A program made the translations under genes and the position numbers. Of a stretch of 39,208 nt of DNA, positions 28,323-36,661 are shown one piece after another. Position 1 is the stretch's first letter. Each line of letters opens with the position of its first letter. Where the stretch lies: contig CAJUSF010000010.1 in the NCBI GenBank assembly GCA_910588945.1, forward strand, positions 1-39,208, written 5' to 3'. The stretch is from an uncultured Eggerthellaceae bacterium. GTDB lineage: Bacteria; Actinomycetota; Coriobacteriia; Coriobacteriales; Eggerthellaceae. The notes beneath the pieces are model-generated. The model made no database searches, was not told the origin of the DNA, and saw only the letters and a list, made by a program, of their open reading frames with translations.

Positions 28323-28362
28323 AATAAAAAGCGTGCGAGGGCAATGATGCCGATTCGCACGC
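28323..28362 (-). terminator. Rho-independent terminator of moeA–mogA
   Basis: GCGTGCGA / TCGCACGC stem (arms 28355-28362 and 28331-28338) with an inner 4-base stem (TGCC pairing GGCA in this region), followed on the minus strand by TTTTTATT. It lies 27 bases past the mogA stop and separates the molybdopterin genes from alr. Confidence 0.88.
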
Positions 28363-28388
28363 GATCGTGTTTATAGAACAGCTAAGTA

Positions 28389-28871
28389 TCAGTGGCCGGC
28401 GCCTGTGGTCATCTTGACAGCATGCGCGAGCGCATCGACGATCCCTTCCCAATTCTCGGTGGCCGCCTTAGTTGAGCCCGGAAGATTTATGACGATTGTA
28501 GTGCCCCTCTGCATGCAAACAGCTCGCGATAGCATGGCATAAGGAGTGATCTGCAGCGAATGGTACCGCATAGCCTCAGCGATACCGGGAACGTCGCGAT
28601 CGCATACATCCCTTGTTGCCTCGGGTGTCACATCGCGCGGAGAAAGACCGCTTCCGCCGCATGTAAGCACGATATCGCAGTTGATGTCGTCAGCCTGATG
28701 CCTGATGGCCTCTGCGATATTCATGCGCTCATCTTTGACGATCGTATGAGCCTTGCAAACCCAACCCCTATCGGCGATGAGCTTCTCAAGGGCATCCCCT
28801 GCCTGATCCTGCGAGAGATTCCTCGTGTCCGAACAGGTTACGATTCCAAATGTTATAGGCGTATCTTGCAT
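28389..28871 (-). CDS. mogA: MogA/MoaB-family molybdopterin adenylyltransferase
   Basis: Activates molybdopterin by adenylation before metal insertion. The 160-residue product has the family fold with GIVTCSDTRN at the N-terminus, the pterin-binding LTCGGSGLSPRDVTPEAT, and the NLPGSTKA loop. Whether it should be named mogA or moaB cannot be decided from sequence alone. It lies 27 bases after moeA. The pair implies that the cell makes at least one molybdo- or tungsto-enzyme, none of which is in the window. Confidence 0.88.
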   Translation of the reverse strand: MQDTPITFGIVTCSDTRNLSQDQAGDALEKLIADRGWVCKAHTIVKDERMNIAEAIRHQADDINCDIVLTCGGSGLSPRDVTPEATRDVCDRDVPGIAEAMRYHSLQITPYAMLSRAVCMQRGTTIVINLPGSTKAATENWEGIVDALAHAVKMTTGAGH

Positions 28872-28898
28872 TTCAATATCTCCGATCTCGTAAAAGTC

Positions 28899-30164
28899 CT
28901 AAAGCACAACCTCTTCCGGTATGTCCAACAAAACGCATTCGACTTCGTCGCCGGCGTTTTTGATGTAGGCACCCTCCGGCATCACCGCCATGCAGTTGCT
29001 GCGCTGTATTACGCCGAACAGACCAGAACTTTGATTCTTAGCAGGTGTGACCACATATCCTTCATCGGTAACATCAAGGGTTGATCTCAAAAGGATGCGC
29101 CTTGTGTCTTTCTTCTTAAAGTCAACAGAAAGCTTAGCGGTGATATGAGGATGCTCGAAAGCAGCATATCCCTGCATCTTTCTCAAAGCTGGACGAATGA
29201 GCATCTCAAACCCACAATATGCTGCAGCCGGGTTTCCGGGAAGACCGAATACAGGAACACCGTTTACTTTGCCAAATGTTTGAGCCTTGCCAGGGCGCAT
29301 ATTGACCTGAGTCATATAGACCTCGCCCAGATCTTCGACGACCTTCTTTATGAAGTCGAAATCCCCGTTAGCCGCACCGCCTGTTGTGATCACGAAGTCA
29401 TAATCCAAAACGGCACCCTTGAGCGCTGAAGCAAGATCCTCATATGTATCTTTGACTGTTGGCAGCATCTTTGCCTCGGCTCCGCACGCATTCACGCACG
29501 CTGCTATTGCATATCCATTCGATTCACGGATATGACCGGGGCCCGGCTTTTCGCTCGGAGGAACAAGCTCCGAGCCTGTCGGAATGATAGCGACCTTCGG
29601 GCGGATATACGTTGGCACTTCCAAAACGCCACAGCTTGCAAGATAGCCTACACCCGCACGTGAGATAACATCGCCAGCACTGACTATCACCTCACCTTCA
29701 CGAGCCTCTTCTCCTGCTACGCGAACGTTCGAACCCAAAGCGCATGGGGATGTGAACCCGACGATCGAGATCGGCTTACCATCGCCTTCGATAACGTCGA
29801 CTATCTCATATTTGACAACCGAATCGCACTCATCAGGAAGCTCGGCACCTGTCATGATTCGGACGCATTCATCATCTGCGATCTTGCCGGAAAACACATC
29901 ACCAGCCGCGATCTCATCTATAACCTTGAGCTTTACAGGCGAATCCTCAGCGGCATCCTCAAGCTGACTTGCACGAAGCGCAAACCCATCCATAGCCGAA
30001 TGCGGAAAAGGAGCAACATCCATATCGCTTGTAAGATCCTCGGCGCTAACACGACCGACAACATCGAGAAGCGAAACCTTCTCCACCCCGATCGTTTCTA
30101 CCTTCGATACAACCAGATCGCGTGCTTTCTCGATCGATATCATCTCGTTCACATCTTTTGTCAT
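28899..30164 (-). CDS. moeA: Molybdopterin molybdenumtransferase MoeA
   Basis: Inserts molybdate into adenylated molybdopterin. The 421-residue product has the expected PFPHSAMDGFAL near residue 50, the MTGAELP region, IPTGSEL, and the MoeA/MogA-type NMRPGKAQTFG and LPGNPAAAYCGFEM. The usual GGVSxGD motif reads GGAANGDFD. The C-terminal beta-barrel domain is present. It is the first gene of the pair with mogA; the ribosome site before the ATG is weak (TTAGGTTTGAG). Confidence 0.93.
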   Translation of the reverse strand: MTKDVNEMISIEKARDLVVSKVETIGVEKVSLLDVVGRVSAEDLTSDMDVAPFPHSAMDGFALRASQLEDAAEDSPVKLKVIDEIAAGDVFSGKIADDECVRIMTGAELPDECDSVVKYEIVDVIEGDGKPISIVGFTSPCALGSNVRVAGEEAREGEVIVSAGDVISRAGVGYLASCGVLEVPTYIRPKVAIIPTGSELVPPSEKPGPGHIRESNGYAIAACVNACGAEAKMLPTVKDTYEDLASALKGAVLDYDFVITTGGAANGDFDFIKKVVEDLGEVYMTQVNMRPGKAQTFGKVNGVPVFGLPGNPAAAYCGFEMLIRPALRKMQGYAAFEHPHITAKLSVDFKKKDTRRILLRSTLDVTDEGYVVTPAKNQSSGLFGVIQRSNCMAVMPEGAYIKNAGDEVECVLLDIPEEVVL

Positions 30165-30233
30165 CTCAAACCTAACTGTCGAGGTTTAACTATCCATAGA
30201 TAAGTATAATACAGCGAATGCCTATAAATAGCA

Positions 30234-30264
30234 CATGAGTCAGGAGATTTACCCCTGACTCATG
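30234..30264 (-). terminator. Hairpin after eno, terminator-like
   Basis: CATGAGTCAGG / CCTGACTCATG (arms 30254-30264 and 30234-30244) form an 11-base perfect stem with a 9-base loop, 32 bases past the eno stop on the minus strand. The following TGCTATTTATAGG is only partly T-rich, so it may work as a weak terminator or as a 3'-end stabiliser ahead of the moeA promoter region. Confidence 0.6.
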
Positions 30265-30296
30265 CGAACATCTGATCATCGATAGCGCAAAGAGAA

Positions 30297-31586
30297 CTAC
30301 TTCACGTTGTAGAATGCATCCCTTCCCGCGTATATTCCCTGCGTATCGAGCTGCTCTTCAATGCGAATAAGTTGATTGTACTTCGCAACCCTGTCAGATC
30401 GCGCCGGAGCACCAGTCTTGATTTGTCCCGTGTTGCATGCAACGGCCAGATCCGCGATCGTCGTATCCTCAGTCTCACCAGATCTGTGGCTCATAACACA
30501 AGCGTATCCATGCGTCTTGGCAAGCTCGATCGCATCAAGCGTCTCGCTCAAAGAGCCGATCTGATTTACCTTGATAAGGATCGCATTCGCGCATCCCAGT
30601 TCAATGCCTTTAGCAAGGCGCTTAGAATTGGTAACGAACAGGTCATCTCCCACAAGCTGGACTTTATCGCCAATGCGCTCGGTAAGCTTGCGCCAACCGT
30701 CCCAGTCCTCCTCGGCCATGCCGTCTTCGATCGAGATGATCGGATATTTCTCGACGAGCGCTTCCCAGTAGTCGACCATCTCATCGCTTGTCAGTTCACG
30801 ACCCTCACCTGACAAAACGTACTTGCCGCTCTTCTCGTCATAGAACTCTGTGGACGCGGGATCCATAGCGAACAGAATATCGTCGCCCGGTTTGTATCCG
30901 GCCTGTTCGCACGCCTTGACGATGTATGAGAGCGGCTCTTCATTTGTCTTGAGATTCGGAGCGAATCCTCCCTCATCGCCGACACCGCCACCAAGACCAG
31001 AATCGTGTAGCACCTTTTTCAATGTGTGATAGATCTCCGCACACCAGCGAAGCGCCTCAGTAAAGGTGGAAGCACCAACAGGCATGATCATATACTCTTG
31101 GAAATCGACGTTATTGTCAGCATGGACGCCGCCGTTGAGGATATTCATCATAGGAGTCGGAAGCATATGAGCATTAGCCCCGCCGACATACTTATATATC
31201 GGCAGATCGGCGCTATCCGCTGCAGCCTTTGCAACGGCAAGCGATGCACCTAAGATGGCGTTGGCGCCGAGTTTTCCTTTGTTATCCGTGCCGTCTACCT
31301 GCAACAATGTCTCATCGATAGTGCGCTGATCCTCAGCCTCAAGACCGACCAGGGCATCGGCGATCTCGTTGTTCACATGATCGACCGCATTTAAAACACC
31401 CTTGCCGAGATAACGATCGGATACGCCATCGCGAAGCTCTACAGCCTCAAAAGCACCCGTGGATGCACCGGATGGAACCGCTGCCCTTCCTGTGGAGCCA
31501 TCGTCAAGAACAACCTCGACCTCAACTGTAGGATTGCCTCGTGAATCAAGGATCTCACGACCGAAAACATCGATGATCACTGCCAT
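30297..31586 (-). CDS. eno: Enolase
   Basis: Dehydrates 2-phosphoglycerate to phosphoenolpyruvate with Mg. The 429-residue product begins MAVIIDVFGREILDSRGNPT and carries the lid SGASTGAFEA, GDEGGFAPNL, metal-site SIEDG and VGDDLF, the catalytic lysine region LIKVNQIGSLSE, and SHRSGETEDTTIADLAV. The ATG at 31586 follows a strong AGGAGGT site; an in-frame start further upstream overlaps that site and is rejected. It is apart from the gap–pgk–tpiA–gpmI cluster, between the Hrb-type gene and moeA, and seems to be transcribed alone. Confidence 0.97.
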   Translation of the reverse strand: MAVIIDVFGREILDSRGNPTVEVEVVLDDGSTGRAAVPSGASTGAFEAVELRDGVSDRYLGKGVLNAVDHVNNEIADALVGLEAEDQRTIDETLLQVDGTDNKGKLGANAILGASLAVAKAAADSADLPIYKYVGGANAHMLPTPMMNILNGGVHADNNVDFQEYMIMPVGASTFTEALRWCAEIYHTLKKVLHDSGLGGGVGDEGGFAPNLKTNEEPLSYIVKACEQAGYKPGDDILFAMDPASTEFYDEKSGKYVLSGEGRELTSDEMVDYWEALVEKYPIISIEDGMAEEDWDGWRKLTERIGDKVQLVGDDLFVTNSKRLAKGIELGCANAILIKVNQIGSLSETLDAIELAKTHGYACVMSHRSGETEDTTIADLAVACNTGQIKTGAPARSDRVAKYNQLIRIEEQLDTQGIYAGRDAFYNVK

Positions 31587-31740
31587 CGTCAAACCTCCTA
31601 AACGGTTCATGCATGATTTGCATCATCATAATATCAAACATACGCACAAAGCCTGTCTGTTATCCGAAATCACACCTCAAGCGTCACGGTTGTTCCTGTT
31701 CGCGACAAATAACGAATGACAGCTTTTGCAGTCGGCCAGA

Positions 31741-32460
31741 CTACAGTTCGATCCTTTCGAAGAGCTCTCGACCGGCACCGCATATCGGACAGACGAAATC
31801 CTCATCAAGTTCATCAACCTCGACGATATATCCGCACAGCATACAGCGCCAACCATATCTTGGAGCCTCACCGCTTAAAGCCTCATCGCAAGCACCATCA
31901 ACATCTTCGGGCTTCTTCGAACTCTGGCCTGATGCGACGGTATCTTCACTATCAGGATTAAACGATGCAGCCTTAGGTGGCGTCTTTCCGCGGAGCACCT
32001 CATGATAGTACGAATACGTCATCGGCTCATCATTTGTGAGAACCTCAGACTCTACGACCTCGCCAATAAAAAGCGTATGTGTCGCAGCGTCCAATGTTTC
32101 TCTCACATCCACGCAAAACCTTGCAACACAATACTTGCCGAGATAAGGTATGCATCTTGAACACTCGACGTGGTCGAACTCAGCGAATTTGTCGATATCA
32201 TAACTCGATTTGAAACCGAAGCATCCGATGAGCTCCATGGTTGCCTCAATCGATAGGACTGAAACGTTATATCTTTTACTGTGCTCGATCGCCCTCGTGG
32301 TTGCGTTGTCCTTATTCAGCGACACAGACACAAGCGGAGGTGTCGAGGCGATCTGAGTGAACGTATTGGCAACACACCCGACTTGCCTTCCCTCATCATC
32401 GACAGAACTGATCACATAGAGTCCGTAACTTAGCGTATGAAACGCCTTTGGGTCGATCAT
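31741..32460 (-). CDS. Flavin reductase–rubredoxin fusion (high-molecular-weight rubredoxin type)
   Basis: Resembles Hrb of anaerobes such as Moorella, an NAD(P)H-dependent flavoprotein that passes electrons through its rubredoxin to a flavodiiron protein removing oxygen or nitric oxide. The 239-residue product has an FMN-binding flavin reductase-like domain (1-150, including CVANTFTQI), an acidic linker, and a C-terminal rubredoxin (from about 200) with two CxxC pairs (CMLCGY and CPICGAG). The ATG at 32460 follows GAAAGG at 8 bases; the upstream GTG is not preferred. Role in oxygen defence is known for the family and inferred here. Confidence 0.88.
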   Translation of the reverse strand: MIDPKAFHTLSYGLYVISSVDDEGRQVGCVANTFTQIASTPPLVSVSLNKDNATTRAIEHSKRYNVSVLSIEATMELIGCFGFKSSYDIDKFAEFDHVECSRCIPYLGKYCVARFCVDVRETLDAATHTLFIGEVVESEVLTNDEPMTYSYYHEVLRGKTPPKAASFNPDSEDTVASGQSSKKPEDVDGACDEALSGEAPRYGWRCMLCGYIVEVDELDEDFVCPICGAGRELFERIEL

Positions 32461-32539
32461 GATCCACACCTTTCAAGAATGTTTTTTCCGATAAGATCAA
32501 GTATAGACTTGTTTGCTCACGAGCCTGAATTTTGAAAGA

Positions 32540-33316
32540 TCAATGAAACAAAACCGCATTCGATATGAGCACAATAGCACATAGCAGGCACACGATAACG
32601 TCAAAGAAAGTGAAGGTTCGAACATATAGGTGCCCTCTTGGTTTATCGGAGAGCCCATAGCACCTGCAATCCATAGACCTAGCAAGAAGGTCAGATCGCC
32701 TAAAAAGATTGATGAGTATCGGAAGAAGAATGACGACATGCGCCTTCAATCTGAAAAATAAATTCCCATCATCAAATGACGCACCCCTTGACCACTGCGC
32801 CTCTTTTATAGCCATAAACTCCAGTACGGTTTGCGGAATGAATCTGATAGCGATCGCGAACGTCATGGCAATATCATCGACCGGCACCCCTAGCTTAGAC
32901 AGGGGCCTTATCAATGAAGATATCGCATCGCACATCTGCTCTGTTGAAGTGCTCAGGCACACTACTAGGCTCATCCAGACAAGAAGCAGAATGCGCAATG
33001 CGAAGATGATGCCGTTAAGCATGCCGTCGAACACGAAGCGCATGGAGCCGTCAATAAAAGCGAACGAATTGCATGCCAAAGTAATGATGGCAAGCAGATA
33101 GACTACAGCGCTTAATTTCAAAACGCTCAAGATAGAAACACGACAATATAGCGCCGATATAAGAAAAAACAGTGCTGAGATTCCGATGGATATCCAAGAG
33201 TCATCGAAAAATAAGCACACGGAATAGATCAGGGTTATAAAAAGCTTCGAGCGCGCATCAAGTTGATACGCGCTCGATCTGTTCGATTCAGCAATTGTGA
33301 TGTCGAAGCTTGCCAA
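32540..33316 (-). CDS. ecfT: Energy-coupling factor transmembrane protein EcfT
   Basis: Membrane coupling subunit of ECF vitamin transporters, linking ATPases (EcfA/EcfA') to substrate-binding S components. The 258-residue product has about five hydrophobic segments and the two coupling motifs in a family-like form: WSRGASF near 175-182 and ARSMDCRCYGL near 215. It starts 8 bases after rplQ. In many Gram-positives ecfA1 and ecfA2 lie between rplQ and ecfT and truA follows; here all three are absent, so the ATPases must be encoded elsewhere or be lost. Confidence 0.85.
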   Translation of the reverse strand: MASFDITIAESNRSSAYQLDARSKLFITLIYSVCLFFDDSWISIGISALFFLISALYCRVSILSVLKLSAVVYLLAIITLACNSFAFIDGSMRFVFDGMLNGIIFALRILLLVWMSLVVCLSTSTEQMCDAISSLIRPLSKLGVPVDDIAMTFAIAIRFIPQTVLEFMAIKEAQWSRGASFDDGNLFFRLKAHVVILLPILINLFRRSDLLARSMDCRCYGLSDKPRGHLYVRTFTFFDVIVCLLCAIVLISNAVLFH

Positions 33317-33324
33317 AGGCTGAT

Positions 33325-34026
33325 TTATGCCTTCTCTACCGACTCAGGCATCTCTTGGGTCTTAGGACCTTTGCCCTCAGCCTCAAGAGCCTCCTTTGCC
33401 TCGGCTTCCATCTGCTCCTCACGAACCTCTTCAGCCTCTTTTGCCTCTTTTGCAGCCTCGCTCTTCTCCTCAGCGACCTGCTCGGCACCGGCCTCCTGAA
33501 CCTCTTCTGCGAAGTTCTCTTCAGCAGCCTCGATAGACTCCTTGATCTCCTCGACCACTGTCTCGCCCTTAGGCTCGTCGGCCTTATCGGCCTTCTTCTT
33601 CGGAGCAGCCTTCTTCTTAGGCGCAGCCTTTGAAGCGCTCTTCTTCTCAGCCTTCGGCACGCAAGTCTCAGTAACTAGCTCCATGATTACCATAGGAGCA
33701 CCGTCGCCCTTGCGGGGGCCGAGCTTCATGATGCGAGTGTAGCCGCCGTTGCGTCCTTCGAACATGCCCTGATCGACCTTCTCGAAGATCTCACGAACAA
33801 GCTCGCTGTCATTACCGAGAGCTGCAATTGCAAGACGGCGAGAATGAAGGTCGCCCTTCTTTGCCCAAGTGACGATCTTGTCGACATCGCCACGGATCTC
33901 CTTGGCGCGCGCCTCGGTTGTCTTGATGCGGTCGTTGGCGAACAGCGCCTGCACAAGGCTACGCTTCATAGCCTTTGTGTGGCTCCAATCAGTTCCAAGC
34001 TTACGACCTTTGTACTTATGTCTCAT
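33325..34026 (-). CDS. rplQ: Ribosomal protein L17 with a charged C-terminal tail
   Basis: Large-subunit ribosomal protein near the exit tunnel. Residues 1-121 are a standard L17 (MRHKYKGRKLGT..., GGYTRIMKLG.RKGD). After that comes a low-complexity tail of about 110 residues: first lysine/alanine-rich (KKKAAPKKK), then strongly acidic with heptad-like E/A runs that suggest a helix. The ATG at 34026 is chosen because GGAG lies 9 bases upstream; an ATG two codons earlier is too close to that site. It follows rpoA by 12 bases. Confidence 0.93.
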   Translation of the reverse strand: MRHKYKGRKLGTDWSHTKAMKRSLVQALFANDRIKTTEARAKEIRGDVDKIVTWAKKGDLHSRRLAIAALGNDSELVREIFEKVDQGMFEGRNGGYTRIMKLGPRKGDGAPMVIMELVTETCVPKAEKKSASKAAPKKKAAPKKKADKADEPKGETVVEEIKESIEAAEENFAEEVQEAGAEQVAEEKSEAAKEAKEAEEVREEQMEAEAKEALEAEGKGPKTQEMPESVEKA

Positions 34027-34038
34027 GGTCATTAACTC

Positions 34039-34989
34039 CTATAGTTTCAAGTTCAGATCCATCGAGATAAGCTTGTCCTTGACTTCCTCGATGGACTTGG
34101 CACCAAAGTTGCGGATATTCAAAAGATCGTTTTCGGAGAACTCAACAAGCTGGCGCACCGAATGGATACCTGCACGCTTCAAGCAGTTGTAAGAACGAAC
34201 CGAAAGGTCAAGATCCTCGATCTGCTTATCAAGCTCAGCATTAGTCTCGGTGTTCTCAGGAGCGAAGATGGAAGCAACCTCAACATCTTCCTCATCATCG
34301 ACATCGGCAAGCGCCAAGAACGCACCCATGTACTGGTTGATGATGTTAGCTCCTCGACAGATCGCATCCGTCGGGCGGATGCTCCCGTCTGTCTCGACCT
34401 CGAGCACGAGCTTGTCATAGTCGGTGCGCTGCCCGACACGTGTATCCTCAACGTTCATCGTGCAGCGACGAACCGGCGAGAACAGAGAATCAACCGGGAT
34501 AACCCCAATCGGATCCTCAGTACGCTTGTTGTTGTCAGCCGAAACATATCCGCGGCCAACGCCGATACGGATGCTCATGTCGAGCTGACCGCCCTCGGCT
34601 ACGGTAGCGATCACGTGGTTCGGATTCACGAGGGTAAACTCGGTAGGAACCTGCAGATCGGCACCGGTAACAACACACGGGCCCTCAGCGGACACATGCG
34701 CTGTTGCTTCTGTGACCTCGTCATTCAAAGGGCTAAATACAAGACCCTTGATGTTCAAGACGATGTCAGTGATATCTTCTATGACGCCCTCTGCCGTCGT
34801 GAACTCGTGCTGAGCACCTTCTATCTGTATAGCGGTGGCTTTCGCACCGTCCAAAGAAGAGAGCAGCACACGACGCATGGAATTTCCAAGCGTGTTGCCA
34901 TACCCTCTCTCCAGCGGCTCGACGATATAACGGGCAACCGTATTGTTTACTTCTTCCGTTGTAACAGTAGGCCTCATGAACTCTGTCAT
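34039..34989 (-). CDS. rpoA: RNA polymerase alpha subunit
   Basis: Assembles RNA polymerase and contacts UP elements and regulators. The 316-residue product has the N-terminal dimerisation domain (VEPLERGYGNTLGNSMRRVLL) and the C-terminal domain joined by an acidic linker (DDEEDVEV), with the helix-hairpin-helix NIRNFGAKSIEEVKDKL at the end. AAGGAGG lies 11 bases before the ATG. It is between rpsD and rplQ, as in most Gram-positives. Confidence 0.97.
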   Translation of the reverse strand: MTEFMRPTVTTEEVNNTVARYIVEPLERGYGNTLGNSMRRVLLSSLDGAKATAIQIEGAQHEFTTAEGVIEDITDIVLNIKGLVFSPLNDEVTEATAHVSAEGPCVVTGADLQVPTEFTLVNPNHVIATVAEGGQLDMSIRIGVGRGYVSADNNKRTEDPIGVIPVDSLFSPVRRCTMNVEDTRVGQRTDYDKLVLEVETDGSIRPTDAICRGANIINQYMGAFLALADVDDEEDVEVASIFAPENTETNAELDKQIEDLDLSVRSYNCLKRAGIHSVRQLVEFSENDLLNIRNFGAKSIEEVKDKLISMDLNLKL

Positions 34990-35018
34990 GCTGGGTAAGC
35001 CTCCTTAAATGGTCGCGA

Positions 35019-35645
35019 TTATTTCGAGTAAAGTTCGACGATGAGCTGCTCGCGAATATCGGAATCGATCTGATCGCGCTCCGGCAGAGAAAGAACGCTT
35101 CCCTGCAACTTCTCGATGTCGACCTCCAGCCATGCCGGCACAGAGACGCGCTCATTAGAGATGAGAGCGCTCTTGATGACGAGCATATCGCGAGCCTTCG
35201 GTGCGACCGACACAAGATCGCCCGGGCGAACACGGAAAGACGGGATATCCACGCGACGACCATTCACGTAGATATGTCCATGACGGACCTGCTGACGAGC
35301 CTCTGAACGAGACTTCGCAAAACCGAGCCTATAGACAACATTGTCAAGTCTGCTCTCAAGGATGCGAAGGAGGTTCTCGCCGGTGATGCCCTGTTGGCGG
35401 TTCGCCATCTCATAATAGTGATGGAACTGCTTCTCGAGCAGACCGTAGATGCGCTTGGTCTTCTGCTTCTCGCGAAGCTGCATGCGGTATTCACTTTCCT
35501 TCACGCGCTTGCGACCGGCCTCGCCAGGAGCATACTCGCGACGAGCGAATGCGCATTTCTCAGTGTAGCAACGATCGCCTTTGAGGAAGAGCTTTGAGCC
35601 CTCTCGGCGACAAAGACGACAAGTTGCGCCTGTGTATCTTGCCAT
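35019..35645 (-). CDS. rpsD: Ribosomal protein S4 (zinc-binding form)
   Basis: Early-binding 16S rRNA protein of the small subunit, also able to repress its own operon in some bacteria. The 208-residue product keeps four cysteines (C9, C12, C26, C31), the zinc-ribbon form. It includes the S4 RNA-binding domain (LDNVVYRLGFAKSRSEARQ... and VRHGHIYVNGR). It lies between rpsK and rpoA with short spacers. Confidence 0.96.
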   Translation of the reverse strand: MARYTGATCRLCRREGSKLFLKGDRCYTEKCAFARREYAPGEAGRKRVKESEYRMQLREKQKTKRIYGLLEKQFHHYYEMANRQQGITGENLLRILESRLDNVVYRLGFAKSRSEARQQVRHGHIYVNGRRVDIPSFRVRPGDLVSVAPKARDMLVIKSALISNERVSVPAWLEVDIEKLQGSVLSLPERDQIDSDIREQLIVELYSK

Positions 35646-35660
35646 GATGATCCTTTCAGC

Positions 35661-36056
35661 TTACACGCGACGACGCTTGCGCGGGCGGCAACCGTTGTGC
35701 GGAATAGGTGTGCAATCTTGAATGCTCGCGATCTCGAGCCCTGCTGCCTGCAGAGTACGGATAGCAGTCTCGCGACCGGAACCCGGGCCCTTCACATAGA
35801 CAGCAACCTTGCGAAGGCCATGCTCCATGGCGATCTTCGCACATGCCTCCGCTGCCATTTGTGCAGCAAAAGGGGTGGACTTCCTGGAACCCTTGAATCC
35901 AACAGTTCCAGCGGATTGCCAAGCGATCACATTACCCTGAGGATCGGTGATGCTGATGATTGTGTTGTTGAACGTAGACTTGATGTGAGCAGCACCCACG
36001 GCAATGTTCTTACGTTCAGAGCGCTTGACGCGCGCAGTTACGTTCTTCTTAGCCAT
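35661..36056 (-). CDS. rpsK: Ribosomal protein S11
   Basis: Small-subunit platform protein binding 16S rRNA. The 131-residue product shows the S11 marks AAHIKSTFNNTIISITD, VGFKGSRKSTPFAA, and the C-terminal DCTPIPHNGCRPRKRRRV. Spacers of 13 bases to rpsM and 15 to rpsD fit one operon. Confidence 0.97.
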   Translation of the reverse strand: MAKKNVTARVKRSERKNIAVGAAHIKSTFNNTIISITDPQGNVIAWQSAGTVGFKGSRKSTPFAAQMAAEACAKIAMEHGLRKVAVYVKGPGSGRETAIRTLQAAGLEIASIQDCTPIPHNGCRPRKRRRV

Positions 36057-36069
36057 TATGCTTCCTCAC

Positions 36070-36441
36070 TTACTTCTTCTTACCACCGATTTGCTTGCGC
36101 GGACCCTTGCGTGTACGAGCATTCGTATGCGTGCGCTGGCCGCGAACCGGCAAACCTCTACGATGACGAAGTCCTCGATAGCAACCGATCTCCATGAGGC
36201 GCTTCACGTTCTGGGATACCTCGCGATGAAGATCACCCTCAACCTTGAGGTTGTTCTGGATGTAATCACGAAGCTTTGCCAGATCTTCTTCTGTCATATC
36301 CTTGACGCGAACATCGGGATTGATTCCCGTTGCTGCAAGGATCTCTTTGGACGTTGTCAGACCAATTCCGTAGATGTAGGTCAAGGCAATCTCGATGCGC
36401 TTGTTCTGCGGAAGGTCTACACCGACTAGACGTACTGCCAC
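36070..36441 (-). CDS. rpsM: Ribosomal protein S13
   Basis: Small-subunit head protein contacting the P-site tRNA and L5. The 123-residue product has VRLVGVDLPQNKRIEIALTY, GIGLTTS, LRHRRGLPVRGQRTHTNART and a basic tail. It lies 13 bases after rpmJ, in the standard rpmJ–rpsM–rpsK order. Confidence 0.97.
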   Translation of the reverse strand: MAVRLVGVDLPQNKRIEIALTYIYGIGLTTSKEILAATGINPDVRVKDMTEEDLAKLRDYIQNNLKVEGDLHREVSQNVKRLMEIGCYRGLRHRRGLPVRGQRTHTNARTRKGPRKQIGGKKK

Positions 36442-36454
36442 TGTTACCCCTTCT

Positions 36455-36568
36455 CTAACCTTGACGTTGCTTATGACGCGGATTCTCGCAAATCACGAGA
36501 ACCTTGCCATGACGTCGAATGATTTTACATTTGTCGCACATCTTCTTGACCGAAGGACGTACCTTCAT
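36455..36568 (-). CDS. rpmJ: Ribosomal protein L36
   Basis: A 37-residue large-subunit protein, starting MKVRPSVKKMCDKC with an ATG at 36566-36568 after a GAAAGGAATTG stretch and ending RHKQRQG at a TAG (36455-36457). The zinc-ribbon ligands C11, C14, C27 and H32 are all present, so it is the zinc-binding form. It sits between infA and rpsM as expected. Confidence 0.95.
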   Translation of the reverse strand: MKVRPSVKKMCDKCKIIRRHGKVLVICENPRHKQRQG

Positions 36569-36661
36569 AATCAATTCCTTTCGGTTATGTGTTTCATCTC
36601 TATACTACACGCCCAGCCGCCGGCGATTGTTTGCATGAATAGAACCTGATGTTCTTACGGC

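Noticed and set aside
34162..34998. 278-codon plus-strand open frame
   Set aside because: It is antisense to rpoA, which is certain; a shadow frame.
36641..36655. AGAAC-N5-GTTCT palindrome after infA as a LexA box
   Set aside because: The Gram-positive LexA box needs GAAC-N4-GTTC; the spacer here is five, and the place (between infA and rpmJ) does not fit SOS control.
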